Positions 34,404 through 46,817 of a stretch of DNA of 64,000 bases are shown here, one piece after another. The translations under genes and the position numbers were made by a program. The notes under the pieces are model-generated. The model was not told where the DNA came from. It did no database searches and worked only from the letters and a program-made list of their open reading frames with translations. The DNA is from Liquidambar formosana (lineage: Eukaryota > Streptophyta > Magnoliopsida > Saxifragales > Altingiaceae). Position 1 is the first letter of the stretch. The number at the start of each line of letters is the position of its first letter. The DNA lies in NCBI GenBank assembly GCA_039720395.1, contig CM077832.1, positions 12,404,966 through 12,468,965 of the forward strand. The letters are read 5' to 3'.

Positions 34404-37298
34404 CTACATTAATTCTAAAAAACTCTTCTTGGGAGGCTGCCCATCCTCCAGGTCTCTACCACCTTCCGCCGGCACAAATCTCTTCCAATACCAATGTTGC
34501 CTCCACACTTGTGATATCTCCTCGATCGGTATGTTCTTAGTCTCCGGCAAGAAGAAGTAGATGAAGACGGTCATCACGGCCACAAAAAACGCAAAGAAGA
34601 TGAACAATCCAAACTTGAGGTGACAAAGCATGGTGAGGAAAAGCTGGGCGACGAGGTATGTGAAGAGCATGTTGGTGGAAACAGTTAAACTCTGCGCTGC
34701 TGACCGAATCTCGAGCGGGAAAATCTCGCTCGGCACCAACCATCCTAGAGGTCCCCATGAATATGCGAAGGCAGATACGTAGGCGCAAATGCAGACCACA
34801 ACGACAATGGCATACCACATTGGCAAATTATTCACCACCCCTGTCACTCCGAATTTCCATCCTATCAGAGCTGTGATCGCAATCTGCATAGGCAAAATGT
34901 ATAAATGATATTTAAAAGATCATTCGATCAATCGTTGGTATATTACAATGACTAAAAAATTAAAGTTACAAAAATTCATCTTGCACCTAGACTTATAAAC
35001 GAGAATACTACGTAGTATCAATTATATATTAGTAGCCGCCCAATACAATTAGTGGCCCAAGGTTAAAATTTACATGAGGTTTTTTTGAATAGGGCATAAT
35101 GCCAAAATTGTAAATGGGACCTTTTATATAGAAACTTTTGAACTAGTACTAGTGGGTTTGGGTGTTAGGAAGTGCTGTCTGGTCCTAAGACTCGCCTCCA
35201 AAAAAATATATGAAAGTTTAATGAGTAAATAAATCAATAAGATCTAACTACACATAAAAAAACGTTTTATCATTTCATATATATTTGGAATATTTCGATC
35301 ATTAAATTTTGAAAAAATTTGGGACTTTGTAAAATTCGTATTATTTGGAGATAATTCAAGAATTATTGAAATATGCAGGATATCAAGAAAATATTCAAAA
35401 AATAATTTGAGAATTTCATTGCTTACCTGAAATATGAGCATTTGACATCCGCCCCACAGGAAAAGAGGTCTCCTCCCCCACTTATCAGTCCCATAAACAG
35501 AGAGAAACGTCGCTGCAACGTTGACAGCACCGGTAATGACGGCCGACATGAGCGAAGCATTACTCCCAAACCCAATTGTTACAAAAAGCACCGGAGCATA
35601 AAACATGATGACATTAATGCCGGTAAGTTGCTGGAAAAATGGGATGAGTACAGACATGGTCAGCTGGGGCCTATATTGCCTCTCACGGATATTCTTCCAT
35701 GGATGCTTCACGGCCTTTGATGCTTTACTTGCAGCCACTAGATCGTTGAACTCGGCCTGGATTTCCATGACGGGGACGCCGCGGATTTTTTGGAGCATCT
35801 CCAGGGCTTTTTCGGGCTGGTCCCTTTCGATCATCGAGTTTGGTGTGTCGGGTAGCCAAAATGCGGTGACGGCGATGAAAATGGCCGGGACGGCGGCGCC
35901 ACCCAAGCTGACGCGCCACCCCCAGCCGCCATCGATCTTGGCTGTCAAGTAGTTGATCACATTGGCTACTAAAATGCCTATGGTGATGGATAATTGGAAT
36001 AGGACATTGAGAGAGCCGCGGTATTTGTATGGAGCCATTTCTGAGACGTATAGTGGCACAGACTGCGATTGAAACCATAGTTAGTGGCATATATGGATCA
36101 TATAATCATATATATTGCTTTTATTAAATTTAATGAAAATTTTCCACACATACAAAAATCCTATCAATAATACTTTATCAAACAGTTAATGCAAAATCAC
36201 ACAGCGGGGGGGATTGGACCCTAGGCAGACTCTAGCTACACCCACCCCAACTGCGCATGCCCTAGTACCCACTAGCCCATAAATGCTGATGATAATTTTT
36301 TTTTTTTCCCTTTAAATTCTGGAAAAAGGAACATATTTTATTAATAAAGATGACTCAAAATACAAGCCAAACAAGGAACAACCACCGCCAAAATTAAAAT
36401 AGCAAGACCTCAAGCAAGCAAATAGGCCAATGCGTGCAATCCCCAAAGCAAACACAGCCAACAGGCATCACAATCCCAACAAAAGCTCAAAACCTAGCAT
36501 AAATCCTACAGTCTAACCCCTAATACAAGCAAGAATCTCCATTGAACCGAAAGATGAAACAAAACATATGTATATAGTCCACATGACAACTCCATTTACA
36601 AAAATTGAAGATAGTGTCTAAATAAAACAAGATATACCAATCAGTGTTATGGGATTGTGACAGAGCAAAGAGTTGTGTTTTTATTGATTTAATTTTTGCG
36701 TGTCTAATGGATTACATGGGGGAATTGATGATAAAAAACCAAAAAATAAAAAAAAAAGCTTCTCTACTACTCTGTAATAAAAAAAATAAAAAGATAAATA
36801 GATGACTTGCATGCAAATAAGATTAGGGTTTACCTGAGAGGCGAAACCAACACCAATACCCAATAGAATCCGACCGATAATTAGCATGGCAATATGTACA
36901 GCAGAAGCATTGAGAATAGCTCCACCCAAGAAAACCAAACCGCCGGCTATCATGGAAATTCTCCGACCAAATCTTCTCGTTATCCCCGATGCAAAGAACG
37001 ACGCAACAAGAGCGGCCAGGTACAATGACGACGTGAAGATCGTCAAAAGTGCACTATTAAACTTGCAGTACTGGTTGGTCGAGTGATCTTGCTGCTCTTG
37101 ATGATAAACAGATCCGAAAAACTTCTCCAAAAATGGAGCCATGGATGTCACTCCACCAGAAATACCAATATCGTAGCCAAAAATCAAACCACCCATGGCA
37201 GCGACAATGCAAGTTATCAAGACGAACCATGTTAATTTTCCTGGATAATCCCTAGTAGAAGGATTAGGGTCATCCTTTTTAGGGTCAGCAGCACCCAT
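34404..37298 (-). CDS. STP: Sugar transport protein (STP-type monosaccharide/H+ symporter), copy B
   Basis: Exons 37298-36834, 36062-35427 and 34883-34404 have the same sizes (465, 636 and 480 nt), phase-0 introns and splice borders as copy A. The product is 526 residues and carries all the sugar-porter motifs noted for copy A. By eye the coding sequences differ at about 16 bases, but only two change the protein: Thr254 to Met in the central cytosolic loop and Thr510 to Arg in the C-terminal tail. All motif residues are unchanged, so transport activity is expected to be kept. The promoter region differs: a 5.6 kb CACTA element lies about 0.9 kb upstream of the TATA box. Confidence 0.93.
36295..36555 (-). 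mobile_element. LINE-like 3' tail in STP intron 1, copy B
   Basis: Duplicate of 7008-7260. The poly-T at 36297-36307 marks the poly(A) tail on the minus strand. Small indels distinguish it from copy A. Confidence 0.45.
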
Positions 37299-37411
37299 TG
37301 AGAATAATGAAGAAGGACGAGAACAACAGTATCACTCAAGAAAGAAAAAGAGAAGAGAACGAGAGAGAGATGCAGAAGAGATAATGGGGTTGGAAAGGTA
37401 TTGATGAGGAG

Positions 37412-37419
37412 TTTATATA
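37412..37419 (-). promoter_or_regulatory. TATA box of STP copy B
   Basis: TATATAAA on the minus strand lies about 114 bp before the ATG, in the same context as copy A. Confidence 0.65.
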
Positions 37420-37542
37420 ATTAACCATAAGTCCGTAAGTCTGCAAATCCTGATGAGGGTAGTAAAACTAAACCGATTGGGACTGAACTAGCTTTCAATA
37501 TTGGGCGTTGCTATAGGAAGCAATACCATACATGGACACTCC

Positions 37543-37560
37543 ACGTCAGCACCTTGACGT
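37543..37560. promoter_or_regulatory. TGACG pair upstream of STP copy B
   Basis: ACGTCAG-CACC-TTGACGT is the counterpart of the perfect inverted repeat in copy A, with one C-to-T difference in the outer base of the second half. Both TGACG cores remain. Confidence 0.35.
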
Positions 37561-37777
37561 AAGGTGTGAACCGGGATATAACGCCTCTCTTCAAATTAGA
37601 TACTCTCCCTTCACCACGAAACCCTCAGCTCTCAGACAAACTCCGTTCTCCCTCCGACAAACCCCTCACCCTTCTGGCGAATCCCACACTTCTCCCTCGA
37701 ACGCCACCAAAAAAGAAAAAAATAACCCCTTCCCCGACGAACCCCTCACTCGCCAACAAACCCCACACAGTAAAATG

Positions 37778-37812
<35 letters not shown>

Positions 37813-38349
37813 AAAATCAGAGAAGAGAAACATGGCCATGGCTGCCATGGCCGGGGACCATGGAAGCCATGGCTTGCTCATCGTACCGCAAAACACAAAA
37901 ATTATCACAGATAAATTCAAACCACAGATAATTTCAGATTTATCATAAATAAATCCACATTGATCACAAATAAAATCACATTCATTACAGATAAAATCGA
38001 ATAAAAAATCAAGAATTTCTCACATATAATCCATGGCAATCCTGAATTTATCTGAGTGAAGCCACGGCAACCATGAATATCTCAGATAAATTCATGAATT
38101 TCTTGTTGAAATCAACACAAAGAGAAATAATTGAAAGTATAGAAAGAGAGAGAGATAGGGGAGGTCGGCTTGCCCATTGAAAGGGTTCCTCGTCATTGTC
38201 GGAGAGATGAGGACATCAGTCAACTTTTGTGGCAGATTTAGGTTCACATGCGTGTTGTTGAGGCATCTTCGACGGCATCGGCGACATACCATGAAACGAG
38301 ATCCGACGAGATAAGCCTCAGATTCAACGAGATCTCACTACACCAGAAT

Positions 38350-38850
38350 TTGTCATTAACAACGTTCCTAAAACGTTGTTAATGACTTTCCACAACATTT
38401 TTACAAATGTTGTCAACGCCCATGTTGTTGTTGATGGGAAATTTTTACAACGTTTCTTAAATGTTGTTGAAAGGGGGAAAAAAATGTTGTCACTATACTA
38501 TTACCACGTTAAAAAAACGTTGTGATAGCCTTATAGACAACATTTCCCAAAACGTTGTCTTAGATCCCATACATTAACAACATTTTCCAAAATGTTGTCT
38601 TATCTTGCTTATTAACAACAATTTGCAAATGTTGTCGTAGGTAATTAGCTTTGACTTTAACAACATTACACAAATGTTGTCTTAGATCAGATACATTAAC
38701 AACATATTACAAATGTTGTCTTAGATACTACTTAAGCATATTAACAACATTTACAAAATGTTGCCGTATGTGGACACAACAACAACATTTCTCAAATGTT
38801 GTCTTAACTTTTCGAGATTTTTATGACAACAATTTGTAAACGTTGTCTTT
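38350..38850 (+). repeat. Left subterminal palindromic repeat array
   Basis: About ten units of the form AACAACATTT-NNN-AAATGTTGTC are spaced roughly 45-50 bp apart. Each unit is itself an inverted repeat, with A/G variation at the fixed positions (AACAACGTTT). A T-run follows at 38857-38875. Confidence 0.85.
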
Positions 38851-39802
38851 TCCCTTTTTTTTTTTTTTTTTTTTTGATTTGTGGTTTCATTTATGGTTTC
38901 TTGTACCTATTCCCTGTTCATATAAAATAATGACCAAATACACCATTATCAAAATTGTAAAACTACAATTCATTTGATCTCAAACTTTAAAAACTTAATT
39001 ACATTTCATTTGATCTCAAACTTCAAAAACCTAACCATGCACCATTCATTGAATAAATTAAAATATCCAAAATTTTATTACATATTTGTCATTAAACATT
39101 TTAGTTATCATTACATGCAACTTTTCAAGTGAAAATAAAGAAAGCCAAAAAACTAAAACCAAGATACAAAATAAGCCGATCTTGGAGCATGCATCCACCA
39201 CCCAAAAAACTAATGAGTCATCAACCATCTACCCCTGCAAAACAATATTGCAAACCTAGACTTAGAAGTCTTTTAACCAAATGATACTACCATGCCATAT
39301 GATAGATACAATCAGACAAAGAGGAAAAATTGCATCAAGAAAAACCTAAAAACAAAGTATAGAAAAAGAAGACAGGATACTCTTAGAAGTATTACCTCCA
39401 TTACACCAAAAAGGCCTTTTACTAATAGAAAAGTTAGGAGCATGCATCCACCACAAAAAACTAGTAAGTCATCAATCATCTAATCCTACAAAACATTGTA
39501 AACAAAGTGTGACTTCAAAAGTAAGCCAATAGTTATTATGCTATACTAACAAAGGACTTAAAAGTATCACCTCTACTACAATAGCCTAATAAATTTGGTA
39601 GGCCAAGCAGTTGTACTCCCAATAGTCGGTAAGACCTCTTTATACACTAAAATTGAGAAAATACAAAATTATCCCAGCATGAGACAAGACAATCTCACCC
39701 ACTTGCAAAAGAAATCTCTCCCTCTCTTCCCCCTATCTCTTTGTACGGATCTCTCTCACTCCATAAGATTTACCCTTTATGTAATCCCATCCTCTTTTCC
39801 AG

Positions 39803-39844
<42 letters not shown>

Positions 39845-40215
39845 GATACAAATCAAATCACCCAGAATCCTCTCTCTCTTTTTCACACATACCTTTTTTC
39901 TCTCTCTCCTCACTTTCTCTCACTTTCTCTCCAAAAAAGCCTAAACCCGGAAGCCTACTCTCTCTCACCGACAGGGGCAGCATGACCGATAGTTCGCATA
40001 TCGAGATCTAGGCAACAGTGCTGTTGCAGACCATTATAGACCCCAAATTGCATCGGATCCCCACAGTGCATTGGTTTTTGCGATCTGTTCTTGGGTTGAG
40101 TGAGGGCGGTTTTTCTTTAAAAACCAGAGTTTGATTATAGGTGCTTAAACACTCTTCCCCAACCATTCAACCCTCAGAGAAAACTCTCTTCCTCTAAATC
40201 CTCTCTTACGAACTC

Positions 40216-40824
40216 ATGGCCTCTTCCTCCTCTGCCCCACAAAACCGTCCTGATTTAAACACAACGCCAGCAACACAACCAGAGGTCTGGCACCCAAGGT
40301 TCCTAAATGTTCAAAACCAACCCCTTACAGTTGACGATTCTGTAATTTACAATCTTGCGAACGCAACGGCAGTAGCGGAGGGACTCATCACTCCTCGTGA
40401 TGAGAGAATACTGGTTGGACGGTCCGACCTGGACGTAATAAGAGACTCCATGGCTCTCAATGCTCAGGCCACAACATTTACTGCTAACATGGCTCGGCGT
40501 TTGCACACCAGAAATGTGCACATGCAAAGTCTAAGTGACCAGGTCACTCGTCTCCAGGGGTTGCTCGACGGAGCCTATCGAAGGATGAGGGCTTTGAGAG
40601 CGGAGAATAGAGAGTTACAAAGAATGGTGGACTCCTATTCTAACAGACTCACACCAAGGGTCGAGGCACTGGAGAGGCTCACTGATCAAATCATTGATCG
40701 AGAAAGGGTTCCAGGCAGCCCACAAAGGCAACCTCCAGCTGATCCCTCCAGTTCTACCCAAGGCCCACAAAGGCAACCCCCAACTGACCCTTCTAGTTCT
40801 ACCCAAAATGCTACTATTGAGTAG
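40216..40824 (+). CDS. Unidentified 202-residue coiled-coil protein inside CACTA
   Basis: An uninterrupted ORF starts at ATG after a C/T-rich leader. The N terminus is Ser/Pro/Asn-rich (MASSSSAPQNRPDL). Residues about 75-155 are predominantly helical with heptad-like spacing (LSDQVTRLQGLLDGAYRRMR, LRAENRELQRMVDSY), so a coiled coil is likely. The C terminus has a 15-residue unit (GPQRQPPTDPSSSTQ-type) in tandem twice. No signal peptide or membrane span is evident. I do not recognise the family. It may be a CACTA accessory protein or a sequence captured from another element. The preserved frame with repetitive C terminus argues for recent origin or selection. Confidence 0.5.
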   Translation: MASSSSAPQNRPDLNTTPATQPEVWHPRFLNVQNQPLTVDDSVIYNLANATAVAEGLITPRDERILVGRSDLDVIRDSMALNAQATTFTANMARRLHTRNVHMQSLSDQVTRLQGLLDGAYRRMRALRAENRELQRMVDSYSNRLTPRVEALERLTDQIIDRERVPGSPQRQPPADPSSSTQGPQRQPPTDPSSSTQNATIE

Positions 40825-40928
40825 CTCTCACTTTTTTTGTTTTTTGACTCTTTTTTTTTTTTTTTTTTTTTTAATCTAATGGAAATGACACTCTCTCTTC
40901 TTTTTTTCTATTTTTTTTTATTTATCCA

Positions 40929-41131
40929 ATGCTTCTTCACTCATTTATGATTTATTTGTGGCTTGCTTCTTTGTTGAAACAAGTTGAAACTTGGGTAAGG
41001 AACTTCATTTGGTCAGGAAATTTTGATTCTCGCAAACTTGTAACTATTTCTTGGGCTATGGTCTGTACTCCTGTAGCTGAGGGAGGCTTGGGAATTAAAT
41101 GTGTAAAGGCTTTAACAAAGCTGGCATGTTA
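40929..41131 (+). pseudogene. LINE reverse-transcriptase C-terminal fragment
   Basis: The frame reads VETWVRNFIWSGN ... SWAMVCTPVAEGGLGIKCVK, which matches the conserved segment after the reverse-transcriptase core of plant L1-type LINEs (F.W.G ... W...C.P...GGLGI). It stops after about 67 residues and decays beyond. No RT catalytic motif is present. Confidence 0.7.
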
Positions 41132-43440
41132 AAGTTGAATGGTAATTTGGAATTATTATCAAATAACGCAGAAACCAGGAGTCAAGTTTGTGAAGTTATT
41201 AATTTATAGATTATGCCACTGGTTTTCTTATTGTGGATATTAATAATGGAAGTGCCTTGCTAGGGATTAATGCAATGCTTTACTAGGGATTCAGGAAATG
41301 CTTTTGGGGAAGTGTTACTGCTGCTACATTTTGTGCAGCGTAGGGAAATTTAGCCCGTCACAAGATTGCTGGCATCTGGTATGCAGTGGAGGTGGTGTAG
41401 TTACAGTTTCATAGAGGCAATATACAGTGGCACAATGCACATTGTTTTACTTGGCAAAATTGGCAAAATTAGCACATGGTTTGTGTGAACGGAAGGATTT
41501 TAGGAGAGGCATCTCCTGGAACTTAACTGGAAATTGGGTGTCAAAAGTAGGGAAAGCTGTTGGGTAGATGGTGTCCTTCAGCTGCTGCTAGCTGGGTAAG
41601 GTTGGGCCGCGTGGATGGTGTCTTCGGCTGTTAGCTGGGGGAAGTTGCAATCACTAAAAACAGTTGTCATAACAGCTATACAAATTAATTATGTTTCTTT
41701 TTTCAAACACCGCTATCTGAGGAGGTAATCTGGAATTCCGAATTGATTTGAGAGGTTTATTTTCCATTCTCTGGCATAAATTGTGTTGTCAGCTTGTGGA
41801 GGAAGTGGTGTGGCATTTTGTTGCAGCTAGAAACTGATAGGTGGGAAAAATGATATTGAGTACACAATGTGGCGGATTCATTGAGTGTTCAGAATGCAGT
41901 CTGAGATTCATTAAGATTCACTCGGAAAGGATTGAAATTCGCTGGCCATTACTCTAAACATAGTAGCTAATTTCGTAATTCCTCTTTTGTTGCTAGGCAA
42001 AGCCGCAACATTCCCAAAATCAGGAAACCAAAACCATGGGAACTATATCTTTTTCCCATTTGGTAGGGTAATCTAGAGTTATCGTAGGTCGGAAACCAAC
42101 CAGTGCTCGTGTCTTGCCAAACAAATAGAATTTTCATGTTGCCAGGGAGACATCACTCAGCATGTAGGCACAAATAAGGCCTTCAACAGCCCACTCAGGG
42201 AGAAATAAGCCAATAAAAGATTTGAATATTCAGACCTCTCCCTCTACATAAACACGCACAGGAGCAATTGTGTACCCACATTTGAAGGGCCTATTGGACA
42301 TAGGAATACCTACATGAACTAAGCTAAGGACGACATAGAAGCTAAGGGGTGTCAAGTTTTGACGGTAAAAGAGCTCACGGCCTCACGGGACAGAGTCCCA
42401 CAACTTTTCTCTAATTTCTGGGTTCATCCTTGGGGCTAATAGGCTAAGACACGAGCAAAATCATCTTCAAAAGATGAAGGAATCGGACAATATATAATTT
42501 CAATACCACCTCACCCATAATTGTCCTCCATTGGAACATTCCCCTGTTCACGTCCTTCATTTCCCTTCTCTAATAATTCAACCCTCATTTCAACCCCTTC
42601 CTCAATATCCTCCAGCTGTTCTTCTTCTTCCTCTTCCATATCAATTCCTCCACCAAAACCCACATCTTCAGTCCAAGGAAAACCCAACTAAGACATAAAC
42701 AGGGGGAAAAAAAACCAACTAAGACACTAACTCTGTTCTTGAAAGGATGCTTAAAAAAAAAACAAAAAGAAAAAATAGAGCCTAAACCCACACAGATCCA
42801 AACGGCATTGATATATCTAAACCCACATAGATCCAAGATCTATTTTGTTTCTCTTTCTACACTTTAGAATAAAATTGGATAAGAAAAAATTACAAAGAGG
42901 GAGTGTGAGGGGAATCTGAGAAAGAAACTTAGGGTTTTTGAAAAGATGCTAAAAAAAGACGCAAAAAATGGGGGTTGGGAGAGGGGGATTCTATGCAGAA
43001 AATTTAAAATTGAAAGAAGAAAACATTAAGGCGAAGAGAAATACCTGAAGAGAAGGAAAGAGAAAAAGCTCGAAACCCTCAATCCTTCTCAAATCCTCAC
43101 TCCATATCAGTCGTGGTGTTGTAGAGAGAAATAACCAGCCGTAGGTGAAGCTCAATCGATGCGTGAGGAAGGGGGGTTTTCGATTTGGAGATCTCAGCCG
43201 TGGGTGCTTCTCCGAAACCCTTGGCTCAGCCATGATGACGCGAAGGCTTGAGGAGGAATATTGAGGATGGACCGCTAGGGCGACGAGGCCGGCGATGGCA
43301 GCGGCAATGGTCTGAGAGAATAGGGAAAATGAGAAGGTTTTCCAAACATAAGAGACCAAGCCAGCCAAAAAAACGAAAAAAAAAAAAAAAAAAAAAGGCC
43401 CAACACGCGGGAGAACCAAAATAAGTTCCCCTCTTAGTGA
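41132..43440. other. CACTA interior, no further gene
   Basis: Sequence of mixed origin, with possible further LINE decay to about 41300. Minus-strand frames at 42585-42836 and 42991-43467 are low-complexity. An A-run lies at 43375-43396 just before the right subterminal array. Confidence 0.5.
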
Positions 43441-43449
43441 AAGCCCCCT

Positions 43450-43900
43450 TAATTGACAACATTTCAATAAATGTTGTTATAGAGTCCCCTTAATAACAAT
43501 ATTTACATAAATGTTGTGATAGAATCCCTTCAAAAATAAGTTCCCCTTAGTGAAAGCCCCCTCAATCGACAACATTTCCATAAACGTTGTAATAGAGTCC
43601 CCTCAATAACAACATTTACATAAATGTTGTGATAGAGTCCCCTTAATAACAACGTTTACACAAACGTTGTTATAGAGCCTCCTTAATCAACAACATTTAG
43701 ATAAACGTTGTGGAAGCACTACACATCAACAACGTTCACAGAAACGTTGTTATTGAGTGTATTTACAACGTGTATGTAACCAACGTTGTTGATATCCCTA
43801 GAGTAACACTTTTTAACAACGTTTTTGTCAAAAACGTTGTTAAAAACCCCCTACAACAACATTTAACATGAAACGTTGTTGATGTAGTGTTGTTAAAGAC
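43450..43900 (+). repeat. Right subterminal palindromic repeat array
   Basis: About nine units of the type AACAACATTTACATAAATGTTG mirror the left array, with GTGATAGAGTCCCCT-like spacers. The unit style is shared with 38350-38850. Confidence 0.85.
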
Positions 43901-44261
43901 AAATTCTGGTGTAGTGTCTGCCTTCCTCAACATCTCGACATTAGGAGATCCGCACATAAAGATCCAAACTCCTCTGACCCACCGCCGTCAGTGATCCTTC
44001 CGCTGGTGATGAAATAGCGTGGGTTTTCTGCCATTCATTCTGTGACTCACTTTCTCTCTCATCTATGAAATGGCGAGGAAGAGGAGAGAGAAGAAGATGG
44101 AAGAGAAGAGAGAGAAATGGAGGAAGATGGAAGAGGAGAGAGGGAGAAAAAGGAAGAGAGAGAGTGTGACTGTGGAAAGAACAAAAAAAGAGGAGGAAGA
44201 TAGAGAGAAAGTGACAATGAGAGTGTGAGTGTGATGGTAGAGACAAAAAAAAAAAGGGAAT

Positions 44262-45670
44262 TTTGGCAAAAACCCCTATGTATAAGAGTTCAAAGATAAT
44301 AGAACCCATTAAAATTGAAGTTTAGTAAAAACCCCATTTGACAATAAAAAGACTAATAGACCTCTGCTTTTAGAAATTCCCTTAGTTTACAACCATGCAA
44401 TGTAACACACCCGGGCGAAAAAACAGGCTTCTCACCTTCCCACATTCCATTGTTTCCAACAGAAATATATAAACGTAGGCCACAAAAAAATCTTTCCAAA
44501 AATCAGTTTCCATTGTTAGACACAGCACTAAACATCCATTATAGGGTTTTTTTCTTCATATACGAGCATCCCCCTAATAGAACTAGACGATTTGGAGAAC
44601 ACGGATTGAAATCTAGTTTTGAGGAAGAAGAAAAAGAAGAAGAAGAAGACGAAGTAGTAGAAGAAGAAGAAAGGGAGGGGAGGCATTCGGCTATAGTATC
44701 AGATTTAAAAAACCAGATCAACCTTCTTCTTCTTTAAGCATTTGTTTCTTTACATTAAAAAGTTGCCCCTCCTTTTTGCTGAACGTGATCTCACCACCAT
44801 AAATTTGCATATGTAAGGAACCTGTTACATTGTTTATTTGTTATCATAAACAAAACTATCAACAACATCAGTTCACTGTTTTTATGTTATAACATGTGTA
44901 TTGACATAACATTACCGGTTTATTGTTGATAGTTATGTTCAGCAAGTTCATGCTGTTATATAAATACACATCTTATAAACTGACAACAGTAATTTGGTAC
45001 TGTTGCATGATTATGGGTTATTTTCAAAACAACAATGAAGTGATACTGTTGCTAGTATGAAAAACATGTTATAATACTAACAATAGTACTCTGATACTGT
45101 TGCTAGTATTGATTCAGCAATAATTTGGTACTATTGCATGATATATGGGTTATTTTCAAAACAACAGTGAAGTGATACTGTTATTAGTACAAAAAACATG
45201 TTATAATACTAACAACAGTACTCTGATACTGTTGCTAGTAATGATTCAACAAAAATATGGGAAAAATGATCGAAATAGATGAAACTATGAACACCTTCAA
45301 ACTCAAACGGAATCTCTTGCAATCGCTTGAAGAGAGAGAAAAATTTGGAATTCAATTTTGAATTCCTTCCATCTGCGCTGGTTTGAAGAGAGAGAAACAT
45401 GATGGAGCCGAAATCTCTCTCCCACGAAAACATATCCCCCCCAAAACGGTTACTCTTCTATATCTTAAGATGGAAATCTGTTTTTCCCATATCTATTGTA
45501 CATGAGATGCGGAATTGTCAAACAAAGGGTATATTTGGTGTATAAAATCACAGATTTACCTTATCACATATAAAAACTTAAAAAAAAGGGTTATTAAATT
45601 ACTAAATCTTAAGTAGGGTTTTTTGCTAAAGGCAGACTCCTAATAGGGATTATTGCTAATTTTTCCCAAA
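44262..45670. mobile_element. Candidate TIR element with AAAACCCC-type ends, copy B
   Basis: Duplicate of 9360-10775, including the (GAA)n tract (44625-44670) and the two-copy 132-bp repeat (about 44980-45250). Boundaries remain uncertain. Confidence 0.35.
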
Positions 45671-46008
45671 AAAAAAAAAAAAAGCATGAGGAGCACATAC
45701 GTAAAAATTAATGGTACATCAATTACTGCAAGTTTACAACTAATTGCTGTTTGTAGTATTTTTTTTTTAGGGTAAAATGTAAAAAACCCTCCTTTATTAT
45801 TACCCATTTTATAGGATATCCCTTTTAAAAAAGACCCAACAAAAATTCCTCATATTGTGTTAGGGGGTACGCTGTTAACGGCGATGTTCAATGACCATTA
45901 AACCCATGTTCGAAAAAATATTAAAATATTAGTTTTTGATATTTTAAAATGGTTTTTAAAAACTATTTATGAAATTACCCTTTTACCCTTGACTATTAGG
46001 CAAAACCA

Positions 46009-46430
46009 ATGTCCCCCCACCTCATGTTCGTGATGATACTGGAAACGGCGGCAGAGAATTGGCTGAGGCGGTTGTTACGAGGGATAGTGTGGAAAGTGGT
46101 GGTGTGGAGGTGGGTGAGGAGTTCAAAGAGGCAGACGGTGCCATCAGCGAAGCCGCAGGCGAGGTATAAATCAGAGAGGGCGAGGCAGCGATAGGAGATG
46201 TTGCCGTTCCTGTCACCGGTGTCAGTGGGGTCAAATAGAAGAGTGGTGTACAATGATTGGTCGGTTACAAAGTTGATGGCTGTACGATGACAAAAGACAT
46301 ATTCTTCGCACCACGTGGTGTGGAAGCAGTGAGTCCGGTTCTAGATGTGGCGGGTGAGGTGGTGCTATAGGATGTTGGAATGAGACATTGCTCGCCACCA
46401 TGTGTTTGTGATACTCACCCATACCCATTC
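46009..46430 (-). pseudogene. SAP: Captured STERILE APETALA-like fragment, copy B
   Basis: The minus-strand frame 46253-45996 reads TTLLFDPTDTGDRNGNISYR and then CLALSDLYLACGFADGTVCL, continuous with FELLTHLHTTTF and LSQFSAAVSSIIT. I recognise this as the first beta-propeller-like part of STERILE APETALA. Upstream, CEEYVFCHRTAINF continues the match but a TAG interrupts it (HI*NRTH, near 46340), where copy A reads Trp. Copy B thus keeps the downstream frame lost in copy A, while copy A keeps the upstream frame lost in copy B. Start and C-terminal two-thirds are missing. Confidence 0.72.
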
Positions 46431-46760
46431 TCGTGATAGTCCACCCCCGACTTCACCACCGACGCCGACACTGACGCTTAGCAGAGAGTTGGGATTCATC
46501 AATTTGGTTAAAGGCTTTTGTTTTGGGGTATGAAATAAAAAGGAAAAAAATTGGCAGATTTGAGATCTCCGACTATGGTAGTGATTATGCTGTGCTCCAG
46601 TGGCGATGTCATGGCAGATCTAAAAATAAAAAAAATCAGAAGAGGAGAAGATGAAGAAGTATCAAGAAGAAGAGAAAAAAAAAAAACACAGAAGAGAGAA
46701 GAAGATGAAGCACCACTACCACTAACAGGAAAAAATTGGAGGTTAGGAGTTCTTGAGCTT

Positions 46761-46817
<57 letters not shown>

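Larger units (their letters stand above)
38336..43916 (+). mobile_element. Complete non-autonomous CACTA element, 5,581 bp
   Basis: The termini are perfect 19-bp inverted repeats: CACTACACCAGAATTTGTC and GACAAATTCTGGTGTAGTG. A 3-bp target duplication TCT (38333-38335 and 43917-43919) flanks it, and the empty site is preserved in copy A as GAGATCTACCTTC near 9042. Subterminal arrays occupy about 38350-38850 and 43450-43900. The interior carries a 202-codon ORF and a LINE reverse-transcriptase fragment but no CACTA transposase, so it depends on another copy for movement. Intact termini and absence from copy A indicate insertion after the duplication. Confidence 0.93.

Noticed and set aside
38350..38850. 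Regularly spaced palindromic repeats that could be taken for a CRISPR array
   Set aside because: Plant context, CACTA termini and mirrored array at the other end identify subterminal transposon repeats; no cas genes.
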